From: Effrenium voratum
Lineage: Eukaryota > Sar > Dinophyceae > Suessiales > Symbiodiniaceae
Assembly: GCA_963377175.1 (NCBI GenBank)
Contig: CAUJNA010000181.1
Location: 1-64,000 of the forward strand
Direction: 5' to 3'
DNA length: 64,000 bases
Below, piece after piece: positions 10,691 to 21,340 of this stretch (the first letter of the stretch is position 1; the number at the start of each line of letters is the position of its first letter). The translations under genes were made by a program, and so were the position numbers. The notes under the pieces are model-generated. The model made no database searches. It was not told where the DNA came from and saw only the letters and a program-made list of their open reading frames with translations.

Positions 10691-10842
10691 TAGTGAAGCA
10701 TTGCCTGGTGCTATTTGGCGCTGCAAGGATCAAACTGCACACGCGGTTCTGGCCAAGGGAACGCCAGCAAAGCATTTTCCGCTCGGCAGTGGTCAATGAT
10801 CTGCGTGAATTTGGCCGAGAACCCGAGCCTGATCGAGCCTGA
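10691..10842 (+). CDS. Candidate exon, unknown protein
   Basis: The frame CLVLFGAARIKLHTRFWPRE then RQQSIFRSAVVNDLREFGRE is open to TGA at 10840. The peptide is protein-like (hydrophobic strand, then basic/aromatic helix). The start is placed after GTCAAG but is uncertain. Not recognised. Confidence 0.45.
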
Positions 10843-10855
10843 GTGACGCGCCATG

Positions 10856-10957
10856 ACGCGCCAGTCATCGCCAGTCCCCGCCAGTCCAACATAGTCCAAC
10901 TGCCATCCAGTTGGCCACACCTCGCCAGTCTCCGCCAGATTTCGCCAGTCCCCGGCT
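10856..10957 (+). promoter_or_regulatory. Dense CAGTC cluster
   Basis: Five CAGTC words in about 100 bases, mostly as CGCCAGTC, with near misses CCAGTTGG and CGCCAGAT. The frame through it is open but not protein-like. Similar clusters precede the ATGs at 5976 and 11995. A role is unknown. Confidence 0.4.
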
Positions 10958-11010
10958 GCCCATCATGCATCTCAAGCGTGTTTCAATTGAATTCGTATGA
11001 ATTCATGCAG

Positions 11011-11122
11011 GGACATTTCTCGGCCAGTATTTTCCATACCCGGGAACCCCTCGTCGTTGTCAGATGACATCAAGGATTGGGATTTTATCGGGTCTGGCGA
11101 GCTGGCGAGCGACGGCAAATGA
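11011..11122 (+). CDS. Terminal exon, unknown protein
   Basis: Begins after TTCATGCAG. Reads DISRPVFSIPGNPSSLSDDI, then KDWDFIGSGELASDGK and TGA at 11120. Ser/Asp-rich C-terminus. Together with the exons at 10314 and 10691 it may form one short gene; phases are not fully consistent by eye. Confidence 0.5.
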
Positions 11123-11994
11123 CATGCGAATGCTGCGGTGGACAAATGAGACGAGTTGGATATAGTTGGATAGCCTGGACATGATCTGGACATGCTTGGA
11201 CGAGAGTGCGCCTTTCCGAACTACATGTATATATGCACACGCATATGCTTGCCCTGTGTCCGGTTGTGCTCATATGCCCCCCTAAGATGTCCCAAGTTTT
11301 CCCTGTGATTCATTGTGGCTCCCTAGATTTCCTTAGATTTCGTATCCCAAGACACCCTGAGATCCCCCAAACATTCGACCGCACGCTGATCCAGCCAGTC
11401 TTCCATTGTCCTCCCCAATCCTCCCCGTGTCTTCATAGTCTCAGCGCCTCTGAGGCACATGATCTCCAAGCAACGACCGTCCTGTGCTGCTCTGGCCTGA
11501 GAATACCTGAGAACTGCCATCAGTTGCCATGACATGCCATGAACTACCACGTGGGCTGGTATGCAAATGGTATGCAAACACATTCAAACCATTTCAAACC
11601 GTATTCAAACCGTAGCCTTGAGATCCATATCAGCGAAAGAATGGAGAAGTTATGAGAAGTTGTTTGATGTTCTCTGGCTGGCTGGTGATGGCTTGTGAAA
11701 TTCTTGAAATTTGTATCGATGCGCCAGGGGTGCACGGCAGTACGGTGGGATGCGGTGTGTTGCATTACGTTGCAATTAACTGTTGGCTCCATGAGTTTGA
11801 CAGCTTTTCTGTATTTCGGCGTGCTTCGCCACGCCACGCCGCACATGATGTTGCATGATCACATGATGTTGCATGACTGCGGGAGCCACGTGCTGTCACG
11901 CCCTAGCCGGCAGTGTTTGGCTAGCCAGATCCTGCCAGATCTAGTATCCAGATATTATCCAGAGTCATCCAGAGTCTCTTCGCCAGTCCCGGCC
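11123..11994. other. Intergenic or intron sequence
   Basis: No supported gene. Word duplications dominate (e.g. GTATGCAAATGGTATGCAAA near 11561). Frames at 11430-11540 are open but unconvincing. CAGTC-type words gather again before the ATG at 11995. Confidence 0.4.
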
Positions 11995-12126
11995 ATGGCG
12001 TCACCGGAGCACCTCGACAGTCCCCCAACCTGGGAAGAATGGAGGGACGCCTTGCGCAAGAAGGACCTCTGGGACGCCTGCCTCGAGGAGTGCTCTGTAG
12101 ATGCTGCTTGGCGGATCTTGGAATGA
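11995..12126 (+). CDS. Short unknown protein or first exon
   Basis: The ATG has the context CCGGCCATGGC. It encodes MASPEHLDSPPTWEEWRDAL then RKKDLWDACLEECSVDAAWR, with TGA at 12124 (43 aa). It is rich in Trp and charged residues and probably helical. It may be complete as a micro-ORF, or spliced to the exon at 12446. A CAGTC cluster lies directly upstream. Not recognised. Confidence 0.5.
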   Translation: MASPEHLDSPPTWEEWRDALRKKDLWDACLEECSVDAAWRILE

Positions 12127-12445
12127 TCTTGGAGCATGATCATATATGATCATGGTGGTGCTTGTGATGTTTTCGTACGTTTTCATGATGTTTTCATGAG
12201 TGCTTAAGACATCTTAAAATATGCTTAAGATCATCTCAAGACTAGAGAATCTAAAAGGTTTCAAGAGTATTTCAAGAGTTCTCAAGAGACATATCAAGAG
12301 ACTGCAGGGAAACCAGTAAGCCCCCCCCTGTGTCCAACTTGTGTCCTCTCCTGGGAAGCCAGCAAGCCCCCCCCTGTCCTTTCCTGGAAAATCCTGGGAA
12401 ACCTGTTTTTCTTCTGGGTTTGGATTACACGAGGAATCACGAGGA

Positions 12446-12538
12446 TGCGATGGTGCCAGAGCATCCGCAGCTAAGAAACCTGTGCATCTCTGGCAGAAAT
12501 ACCTTACCATGATCTTTGCTTGGCTCCGCGATCCGTGA
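12446..12538 (+). CDS. Candidate terminal exon
   Basis: The frame DGARASAAKKPVHLWQKYLT then MIFAWLRDP ends in TGA at 12536. It could complete the gene starting at 11995. The upstream border is not clear. Confidence 0.35.
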   Translation, partial: CDGARASAAKKPVHLWQKYLTMIFAWLRDP

Positions 12539-13263
12539 AAGAAGAATATGACCAGTATGGACCAGTTAATTTTCGCACGCGCGCGTCCTCGCTTTGCAGT
12601 CCGCGATGGGACGAAGCATGATGAAGCATGACTAGGCGCTGAGACATTGCACGACATTTGCATGACATCGCGACATCGCGTGACATATCATGGCGCAGTA
12701 ATGCGCAGTATGGCACATCATGGCACTGCGCATCCATGCGCGTCCTGATATATATATATATACGTGTATATATATAGTTGTATATATATATATACACATT
12801 ATATACGCATTTGCTTCTCGATGTCATTTCATACATCGCCAGCATTCGCCAGCCGTCGGAGGGCGATTTTGTGACATGCTTCGGGCGATTTCCTGATGAT
12901 TTCGTGTGACTGCAACTGACATGATACGAATAGATGCATACGTGTATATATATATATATGAGTCGGTTTGACATGGTATGACACAATCGATGGGGCATGT
13001 TGGAGTGGGGATGAGCTGGTAGATCATTGGTAGATCGTCATGACATTTCGTGATTGCTGGACTTCATTTTTGCTTGTGCCTCGCACGGCCGGTTTATTCT
13101 AGTTTGGGATGATTCGAGCGTCTGGTTTATTCTAGTTTGGGATGATTCGGGGATACTTGGGATATCTTGGGATGCACCCAGTGCCTCGCAAGCTGATGTT
13201 ACAATGATGTTACATGATGCACATGGTCGGCCCATGTCGCCCTGCGGTGAGTCGCGCACTCAG
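12539..13263. other. Spacer with TA microsatellites
   Basis: TA-type runs lie at 12749-12800 and 12943-12959. The sequence has strong word doubling (GGTTTATTCTAGTTTGGGATGATTCG appears twice near 13090 and 13124, with small changes). No exon is supported before 13264. Confidence 0.5.
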
Positions 13264-13334
13264 GCCATCACCGCCCTCTATCTCTTGGCGCTGGCCGACT
13301 GGCACGCTGCCAGTAAGCTCGTGTCGCCTGGCAG
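13264..13334 (+). CDS. Tandem gene family, copy 1, exon i
   Basis: After CGCACTCAG the frame reads AITALYLLALADWHAASKLV then SPG. The exon at 17212 reads AMVALYLLALADWDAAKKIV then LPG. The two differ mostly at third codon positions or by conservative changes, so both evolved as protein-coding sequence in this frame. Leu/Ala-rich helix with a conserved Asp-Trp. The order i-ii-iii is repeated downstream in copy 2. Family not recognised. Confidence 0.6.
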
Positions 13335-14756
13335 ATTGATCGCCGAAAACACACGCGCGGATCATGATCGCATCATGTGCGGTAGACGATGGTAGACGTA
13401 TGTAGAAATATGTAGAAGATTGTAGAGTTGTGCAATGTTGTGTAGATGCTGTAGAACACGGATGAATGCAGCAGATATGCAAAATGTCATTGCACGCACA
13501 TTGCAAGCGTGTGGGCATGTGTGTGAACAAAATATGGACAAGCGTGGAGATATGGAGCATTATGGAACTGCATGGACGCCGCGTGGTAGAACAACGTAGA
13601 CCTTGGTAGACCCCTGGTGGGTATCTGGTGATATCTGGTGGCTGATTCAAGGCTGATTCAGGTCCGTTTGTTTATGTTTGTTTTGTTCGGGTCGTGCCCA
13701 CACCTTTTCTGAACTCTAACGGAATGGAAATATGGGGTGCAACAGGATCAGTCAAGTCTAGAAAACACAGTAGGGGAATGTTGTGATAATGTTGGGGAAG
13801 TCCATCGCAATAGCACCTGGCAGCACTTTTGACAGTATATGGACGTATATGGACAGTGGCAGAACATGGCAGTGTGTATCTTTGTGCGCCGGTATGCGCG
13901 TTTGCGCACTACGCGCTCGTGGGGTCTTAATTTACGCAGCCCTGTTTAAAATCTGTTTAAATCCGGTAGACATCGGTATGCCCTCTTTCCAAGACAGACA
14001 GGGGACATCAGGGGACCCTTCGGGCTGGCAAGCGTTATTCACACGGGAGAGAAACGCGTGACATGCGTTGAAATTGCGTTGAAGGGACGCCTCCAAAGCG
14101 ACGATTCAATATGGTTCATGCGCGCGAGATGTCGCGAGCCCGTAGAAGGCTCGCTCAGTGTTGCGGCTCAGTGTTGCGAAATGCAAGCCTGCGCCATCCT
14201 GCGCCAAACAAAAAACAATTTATTTCTTCTCTTGGCCCAAGGTCATTCATTCAAGGCTCGTCACGCGTGTGTCAATATGCGTCAACGCGATGTCAACGCG
14301 TGTCATGCGCAGGGCCATGCATGGCCTTTCCAAGATCTTCTATATCACCCGGAGATATCCGGAGCGTGCGCCGGAACGTGCCGGAGCCATGCCACATCGT
14401 AGCACATCATGCCACAGCATGCCACGCTATACGCCACGCACTCGTTTGGCATTATGCCGCGCCATGATGCCGGCAGCCATCGGCAGCCCACTGCACAAGC
14501 AATCGCAAGATATCGCAAGCATATCGTTAAATACGGTTAGTTTTGGTATGTTTTGGTACGTGGTGTATCGTATGTGTATCGTGGTGTAAAAACGTGTATC
14601 TGTAGTTATTTGATACTGTATGTACACACACATGGTCATACATGGCTACGTCATGATCACACACGCACGCGTGTTCTAATCGAGTTCTAGTTCTATATGC
14701 AGAAAATAAGGATGATATGCCTGAGCGATCCCAACATTCGCATTGGAGGCGTGCCA

Positions 14757-14827
14757 TGGGGGCTGAAGATGGCCTCCGGAAGCCGAGCGCTTGGCTGCTT
14801 TGCCAGTGCCGCCGGACAGTCGCGCCC
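14757..14827 (+). CDS. Tandem gene family, copy 1, exon ii (possibly damaged)
   Basis: The frame AEDGLRKPSAWLLCQCRRTV matches HELRKPSAWLLRQCRGTI in copy 2 (17621). The shared Ser is AGC here and TCA there, a synonymous double change that supports this frame. The frame hits TAG shortly after GCGCCCTGTCTC, so a donor at |GTCTCA (14828) is required or the copy is broken. A second frame (RIGGVPWGLKMASGSRALG) is also open and ends at CAG|GTGAG, so a recent change of use cannot be excluded. Confidence 0.45.
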
Positions 14828-15478
14828 TGTCTCATTTAGCCTCAGTGAGATGCTCCATGTGGACGGGGGCAGGTGAGACAACTTTAGAATAACTTTAGAC
14901 CCTAGGAAGTGTTGATAAGTTTTGACATGTTCTGTGTAATGTTGATCCAATGTTGGTCCAGGTCAGGATCAGGTCAGGATAGGTTAGGGGATGTTAGGGG
15001 TGCAATTATTTGAACTTGTGATGTAATTATGTGGTAGTATACATATTTTGACGACTTATGATATGTGGGCAATGCTCGAAGCTGGCTCAACGCAATTCAA
15101 TACATACTCAGATCATTTCAGATTGTTTTGGACATTGCCGAACACCACAGAGCTTACTGTGATTTACTGTGAAAGGCGGAGAGACATGCGAAAGACATCG
15201 AGAGAGACTGCGCAAACATGCGCAGACAATCTTTGAGAACATGCGCGAAATTGCGCGAATGATTGAAGAGCAACCAATCTTTAGGACATATGCGAATGAC
15301 TGAAGACCAGCGTTTATCCAATGTTGAATGGTTTTTGATGTTTTTTGGAGCCTGCAAGACACTGCAAGACCCTGTAAGGTTCATGACTTCATCGTAATTT
15401 CTCATGATTTCGTACTGATTTCGTCATGACTTTCGTGACATGTGCGCGACTGTAGTGACATCTCCTGACATTTCTCAG

Positions 15479-15777
15479 CCGAGGAGCGGTTCACCGAGCC
15501 CAGCGCGGAAATCTCCGCCAGTGACAGAGTTGCCCGCAGTCCGGACTTTGGGTGGCGCTCAGGGCGGGTGGTCGTCAGTCCAGCGCCTGCTGGCCGTTGC
15601 AGAAGGCGGCGCCCAGACAGTCCGCGGGCACGTGCGAGGTGGCGCACCGACAGTCCTCAGGCACGCGGCAGGCGGAGGCGGGCCGCCGACAGTCCTCAGG
15701 CACGTCACGGACAGCATGGATCCGAACGCACGCGCTCCGCCAGTCACAAGAGACGCCGCTGGTGGGCGCACCGCTAA
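15479..15777 (+). CDS. Tandem gene family, copy 1, exon iii with Arg/Ser-Pro tail
   Basis: Acceptor TGACATTTCTCAG. The exon opens EERFTEPSAEISASDRVARS then PDFGWRSGR, matching KERYTEPSANIPEDRRKTPD then YGQSSRSSG at 18008. The rest is extremely basic: repeats of (T/A)DSPQAR, then SERTRSASHKRRRWWAHR and TAA at 15775. The pattern resembles RS-type or nucleic-acid-packing tails (inference). The three repeats are also seen in DNA as ACAGTCCTCAGGCACG-like units. A second frame is open to 15820 but lacks homology to copy 2. Confidence 0.6.
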
Positions 15778-15820
15778 GAAAAAGCACGCTTGCTCTTCGC
15801 TGCAGATTGAGATAGATTGA

Positions 15821-17211
15821 GCGAGGCTTTTCGAGTTTATGAGTGGCTTGTCAGTTTGGGGCAGATTGGAGGTTGGCATGAGGTTGGTGCATGGGTGCCT
15901 TTGAGATGGTGTGAACATGTTTTACACTGCTTTACTGACATTGAGTCATTTTGAAATATGTTCAATGGAGCTTACATGAGCTTACATTGCACGCGAAGAT
16001 TGGTGCAGTTAGCGCATACGATCGCACACGACACCAGCCGCACGCTGCAGGTCGGGCCTCAGCCATCCTACGCCAGCATACGCCAGTCAGAACCGCCCGG
16101 GGACCCAGAGGATCCTAGCGTATATCTCAAGACATCTCAAGACGACTCAGATCGACTCAGACCCAGTTAGGAATAGGCAGGAATAGGCAGGATATGGCAA
16201 GATAATGTTAATATATGATGAATTATGATGACGTCCAGTTCCCTCCGTGCCACCATGTGCCACCCAGTTGTCGCCCAACGCATCCATTTTGATTTGCTGG
16301 CTGAGAATATGTTGATAAATGTTGAGCTGTGCTGAGATGTGTCGAGCATATGTCGAGCATGGTTGAAATGTAGATGGAGGGTTGAGATGTAGATGGATAT
16401 CACATGGATGGTTCAAAGAATGTTGAAACATGTTGAGAAGCAGATGAAGGCTAGCCGCATGCTGCAGCAGTCACTAGGTAGATATGTGGATACCATGTAG
16501 TCGCAAAATATTGGACAAATTAGATGAAAGTTGATCAAGTTTGGACAATGTTGGACACATTTGGACACGGCTTTTGGAGACGTCGGATTGCCCATGGATT
16601 GCAACACCCAACTGCGACGGGGTTGGGCGATGGATGGCGATGGGGTCAGTTCAAACATGTTCAACTCATGCGTAGTCATATATATATTTAGTCATGCCAC
16701 GTTGGTTCAACTTGGATCGCACATGATCTCACTGTCGTCATACTGTTGCCATGTGTGGCCTGTTGCCTCCGAGGTATTCTGAGATCCTCTGAGCCTCACT
16801 GTGTCCATCAATTTTTGATCAGGCTAGAGCAGATGAGGACCAGGTAGCGCGTAGGTAACACCAACAAAAGCACAGGTAGGACATATTAGGACATGGTAGG
16901 ACAGCCGTCGCATGTCGTTGCAATGTCACTGCACGTCAGTCATCGTCATGTCATCGTCAGTCTCACAGCGACAGCATGCAACAGTCCATGGCGATCGACT
17001 GGCCAGCTTGGAGTGCGTGCCTGGGCGCAGCCAACGAAGATGCATCTTGGATTGCAGTGGATTGCGCTGCTGACACACTTCTATGACTGACACTGCGTGG
17101 CAGGGGGCCAACATGTCCACATCTTTTCCATTCTTTCCACATATTTCCACCAGGCCCAAGACACATACTCTTTTGACATTCTTGTGATCTCTTTTTTATC
17201 AGCTTTTCCAG
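15821..17211. other. Spacer between family copies, with one candidate exon
   Basis: Mostly doubled-word sequence (e.g. TTAGGAATAGGCAGGAATAGGCAGG near 16167). A candidate exon is listed at 16047. No other supported gene. A CAGTC group lies near 16935-16990. Confidence 0.4.
16047..16118 (+). CDS. Candidate exon
   Basis: The frame QVGPQPSYASIRQSEPPGDP then EDPS runs to a donor AGC|GTATAT at 16119. Pro-rich and probably disordered. Whether it belongs to family copy 1 or 2 is unknown. Confidence 0.35.
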   Translation, partial: AGRASAILRQHTPVRTARGPRGS

Positions 17212-17283
17212 GCTATGGTGGCCCTCTATTTGCTGGCGCTGGCAGACTGGGATGCCGCCAAGAAGATTGTGCTCCCTGGCTGC
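17212..17283 (+). CDS. Tandem gene family, copy 2, exon i
   Basis: Preceded by a T-rich tract and TTTTCCAG, followed by TGC|GTTTGC. Reads AMVALYLLALADWDAAKKIV then LPGC; see the partner at 13264. Length is 72 nt, a whole number of codons. The strong polypyrimidine tract makes this the better-bordered of the two copies. Confidence 0.6.
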
Positions 17284-17620
17284 GTTTGCCTCACATGTCA
17301 CATTATGTCACGTAATTCATGGTACGTCGGATTGTGTCGGCGTGATGTCATTTCATGTCGGTGATCATTCGGTGATATGCTCCACGGACAGTACTTTTGG
17401 ATAACTTCTGCAGGGCTGCTCGTATGCTGTTATGGAATTGTTATGGAGCGTGTTGGAGTGTGGTGGAAGATAGTGGAAGCCATGTATCACCATGTGGAAA
17501 CAATTGGAAACAGGCAGAAGCGACGCAGACTGGTATGACTGACTGGCACATACTTGCACTTTGAGATCATTTGAGATCACCTGAGATTCGCTTGAGCATG
17601 GTTGAGCTACCAAGGGAGAG

Positions 17621-17712
17621 CATGCAGCAGAAAGCCCACGAGCTGCGCAAACCTTCAGCATGGCTGCTCCGCCAGTGCCGCGGCACCATTGACCCTCCGC
17701 TGGACTGGGCAG
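17621..17712 (+). CDS. Tandem gene family, copy 2, exon ii
   Basis: Reads QQKAHELRKPSAWLLRQCRG then TIDPPLDWA before CAG|GTCCTG. Homologous to 14757-14827 in the same relative position between exons i and iii. Conserved core LRKPSAWLL-x-QCR-x-T. Function unknown. Confidence 0.55.
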
Positions 17713-18007
17713 GTCCTGCTCGAATGTGTTGGGCAATTTTTCTTTGGTTTACTGCGATGTTATTGCGCGTTTATTTAGCTAGGAAGCTCAATATGACTCA
17801 GTCATACTCAGTCAGATCTAGCTGGAAGCTTGGCGTAGCTTAGCCATCAGCTTAGACTTGGCAACGAGTGACGCAACACTGCGCATGTTGGCCATTATTG
17901 GCCGCTTCCCATCGCTTCCCCGTCGTTGTTTTGGAGTGTTTTTTGATGTTTTTTGAGCCCTGTCGCGGCCCCTGCGCAGCCCATCGCGGCGCTGCCTCAC
18001 CCTGCAG

Positions 18008-18174
18008 CCAAGGAACGCTACACGGAGCCAAGCGCCAACATTCCTGAGGACCGGCGCAAGACTCCAGACTACGGCCAGTCCAGCCGCAGTAGCGGCCAGG
18101 CCAGCGGCGCAGCTGCAACTGCCACCAGTCAGCCGCCACGTGGCTCTGCGGAGATTCAACATGATTTGCATTAA
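18008..18174 (+). CDS. Tandem gene family, copy 2, exon iii
   Basis: The acceptor CACCCTGCAG aligns with that of copy 1. Reads KERYTEPSANIPEDRRKTPD, then YGQSSRSSGQASGAAATATS and QPP. The frame reaches TAA at 18172; a donor at CCAC|GTGGCT (18140) is an alternative end. Unlike copy 1, the tail is Ser/Gly/Ala-rich rather than Arg-rich, so the tail has diverged fast or come from different exons. Confidence 0.5.
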
Positions 18175-18417
18175 TTTGTTCATATTTTCCGGATGGCCGG
18201 CCGACAGACAATGACAGACGTGAGAGACTATAGTTGAAATTTGAAGCGGCGACGCAGCAGCCACACAAGGTCACATATACTGACTTATACTGGTGACAAT
18301 TTCGGAATAGCTCAGACAATTTCAGACGATCTCAGCAAGTCGCAAGTTCACCACGTTCGCAATCGTTCGCATATATGTTCACATAATTCCATTATGCATG
18401 ACATCTACCCATGCCGA

Positions 18418-18496
18418 GGTCAGTGGGGTCGTCAGTACGCCCAGCGCACTACAAAAGACGCCGCCCCGGCCGTCGACAGCGGCGTGGCCTCACTTG
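18418..18496 (+). CDS. Candidate exon
   Basis: The frame GQWGRQYAQRTTKDAAPAVD then SGVASL runs into G|GTGACG. Carries CAGTG and CAGTA words. Unassigned; it may be a later exon of family copy 2. Confidence 0.35.
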
Positions 18497-18965
18497 GTGA
18501 CGATTGGATGATGGTTGGCATGGGGCCACACTGCGATGTGTTGCGTAATGTGTGGATATGTGTGGCTCATTGTGGTTTACGTTGGCTTGTTTGACATGAG
18601 GTTGACATGCCCTATTTATTGCGCGCTGAACATCGCTGAACTGCGCTGATCACATGCTGCTCACATCTGCTCAAAATTGATTACGACTGAAAATCGACTG
18701 AATATATATGCTTCAATCGTGTTTCATATGTGTTTCATATTGCTTCATCAGGATTCCGCTGTTTGCAGGATTTTGGATGTGGCTCGTAGCACATCGTAGC
18801 ACCCTGGCAATCCCTGGATATCCCTGGCATGTGGCAGGCATTCGTCTCAATTACATCAAACCTCATCAAGCCTGCATTTGATCTACGTTTGCTTTCACGA
18901 TCCACACATATAGCCACACCTGTCAGCATACTGTCAGCTTCATGTCAGCTTCTGTGCGATTTCAG

Positions 18966-19083
18966 AGCCAAGGTCAGAAGGCCGGGCCCAGGGCAGGCAG
19001 CCGTGGCAGCAGTCAGCCGCCGTATATGCCGCCGTCCTCACACCGCGGCAGTCCAGAGACGGAGAGCGCCTGGGCTTGCAAGA
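18966..19083 (+). CDS. Triplicated exon iv, copy a
   Basis: Acceptor GCGATTTCAG. Reads SQGQKAGPRAGSRGSSQPPY, then PPSSHRGSPETESAWA. Close copies lie at 22252 and 22557. Copies a and b differ by a 12-nt indel, a multiple of three, which argues for past coding constraint in this frame. Gly/Ser/Pro-rich and probably disordered. The satellite array separates copy a from b and c. Confidence 0.5.
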
Positions 19084-19217
19084 GGCTGCAATCCTTTGCC
19101 AGGCTTCTGTTGGATTCTGTCGGCATCATGCGATATCATGATGATATCATGCGTTTCATATCATCGCACCATATCGCACCATAATTCCAATATAATTCCA
19201 GCGTATTCCGAGCGCGC

Positions 19218-21340
19218 GACCCCGGGAGGAGGAAGGAAGGAAGACAACCGGAAGAGGACGGAAATGGACGGAAGACAGGATGGAAGACTACGGGAATTTA
19301 CGGGAAGACCCGGGAAGACTATGAGAATCTACGAGAAGTGGACGGAAGACAGATGAAGACAGGACGCAAGACTACGTGAATCTACGGGAAGAGGACAAAA
19401 GACCACAGGAAGATACAGGAAGACGTGCGCGCTCGCTCGGGGTCCTCGGGAAGACTACGAGAAGAGGACGGAAGACTACGTGAATCTACGGAAAGAACTA
19501 CGGGAAACCACGTGCAGACCCCGAGCCGCGAGCGCGCACGAAGGGAAGACTACGAGAAGAGGACGGGAGACTGGACGCAAGACTACGTGAATCTACAGGA
19601 AGAGGCCGGAAGACTACGGGAAGCCACGCACAGACCCCGAGCGCGCGTGCAGTCCGAGCGCGCGAGCGCGCGCGCACAAGGGAATCGAAAGAAGACTACG
19701 AGAAGATACGAGAAGAGCACGGGAGACTGGACTACGTATAGACATCGTATTGACTACGTGAATCTACGGGAAGAGGCCGGAAGACTACGGGAAAGCACAT
19801 GGAAACCACGCACAGACCCCGAGCGCGCGCGAGCGCGCGCGTGCGCACACCCCGAGCGCGCGAGCGCGCGCCGAGCGCGCGAGCGCGCGCGCACACCCCG
19901 AGCGCGCGAGCGCGCACGCAGACCCAGGATGACCCAGGGAAGACATGGGAAGACTACGAGAAGAGGACAGGAAATGACAGGAAACTGGACGCAAGATTAC
20001 GTGAATCTACGGGAAGAGGCCGGAAGACTATCAGAAGACTACGGGAAACCACGCACAGACCCCGAGCGCGCGTGCAGACCGAGCGCGCGAGCGCGCGAGC
20101 GCGCGCGCACGAAATCGAAGGGAAGACTACGAGAAGAGCACCCGAGACTGGACATGACTGGACTACGTATACACATCGTATAGACATGTATAGACTACGT
20201 GAATCTACGGGAAGAGGCCGGAAGACTACGGGAAACCACGTGGAAACCACGCACAGACCCCGAGCGCGCGCGAGCGCGCGCGCACACTCCGAGCGCGCCG
20301 AGCGCGCGGAGCGCGCGAGCGCGCACGCAGACCCAGGGAACACTACGAGAAGAGGACAGGAAATGACAGGAGACTAGACGCAAGACTACGTGAATCTACG
20401 GGAAGAGGCCGGAAGACTACGGGAAACCACGCACTGATACGCACAGAATCGCACAGACCCCGAGCGCGCGCGAGCGCGCGCACAAAGGGAATCGAAGGGA
20501 AGACTACGAGAAGATACGAGAAGAGCACGGGAGACTGGACTACGTATAGACATCGTATAGACTACGTGAATCTACGGGAAGAGGCCGGAAGACTACGGGA
20601 AACCACATGGAAACCACGCACAGACCCCGAGCGCGCGCGAGCGCGCGCGCACACCCCGAGCGCGCGAGCGCGCACCCCGAGCGCGCGAGCGCGCACGCAG
20701 TCCCAGGGAAGACTACGAGAAGAGGACAGGAATGGACAGGAAATGACAGGAGACTGGACGCAAGACTACGTGAATCTACGGGAAGAGGCCGGAAGACTAT
20801 GGGAAACATCGGGAAACCACGCGCAGACCCCGAGCGCGCGCACACCCCGAGCGCGCGAGCGCGCGTGTGCACACCACACCGCGCGGACCCCGGGAACACT
20901 ACCAGAAGAGGACAGGAGACACAGGAGACTGGCAATGACTGGACGCAAGACTATGTGAATCTACGGGGAGAGGCCATGGAGAGGCCGGCAGACATCCGGA
21001 AGACTACGGGAAAGCACGCGCCCGGGGTCGCGCGAGCGCGCGCTCGCGCGACCCCGGGAACATCCGGAACACTACGAGAAGAAGACGGGAGACTGGAGAC
21101 ATCTGGAGACTACTAACGTGAATCTACGGGAAGAGGCCGGAAGACTACGGGAAACCACGCACAGACCCGGGAAGACTACGAGAATCTACGAGAAGAGGAC
21201 GGGACACTGGACGTAAGACATCGTAAGACTACGTGAATCTACAAGAAGAGGCCGGAAGATATCGGAAGACATTCGGCAGATTTCGGAAGACCACGGGAAA
21301 ACAATGGAAACCACATAAAAGCCACAGGAGCGGCTGCCGC
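19218..21340 (+). repeat. Satellite-like array with CGAGCGCGCG cores
   Basis: The phrase GACTACGTGAATCTACGGGA recurs about twelve times (near 19371, 19472, 19582, 19752, 19996, 20194, 20385, 20560, 20765, 20949, 21115 and 21229), with spacings of about 100-245 bp. Units carry GAAGAGGCCGGAAGACTACGGGAAA, CCACGCACAGACCCCGAG and a variable block of CGAGCGCGCG words. The + strand is purine-rich outside the core. Long open frames on both strands are repeat artefacts (period and stop depletion). Confidence 0.92.

Noticed and set aside
16935..17000. CAGTC-rich piece that might be an exon (…MSSSVSQRQHATVHGDRLAS…)
   Set aside because: Word-doubled sequence without borders or homology to the paralogous region; treated as spacer.
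19425..20383. Long + strand frames of 192-252 codons
   Set aside because: They run through the satellite array; the repeat unit lacks stops in some frames and the peptides are periodic.
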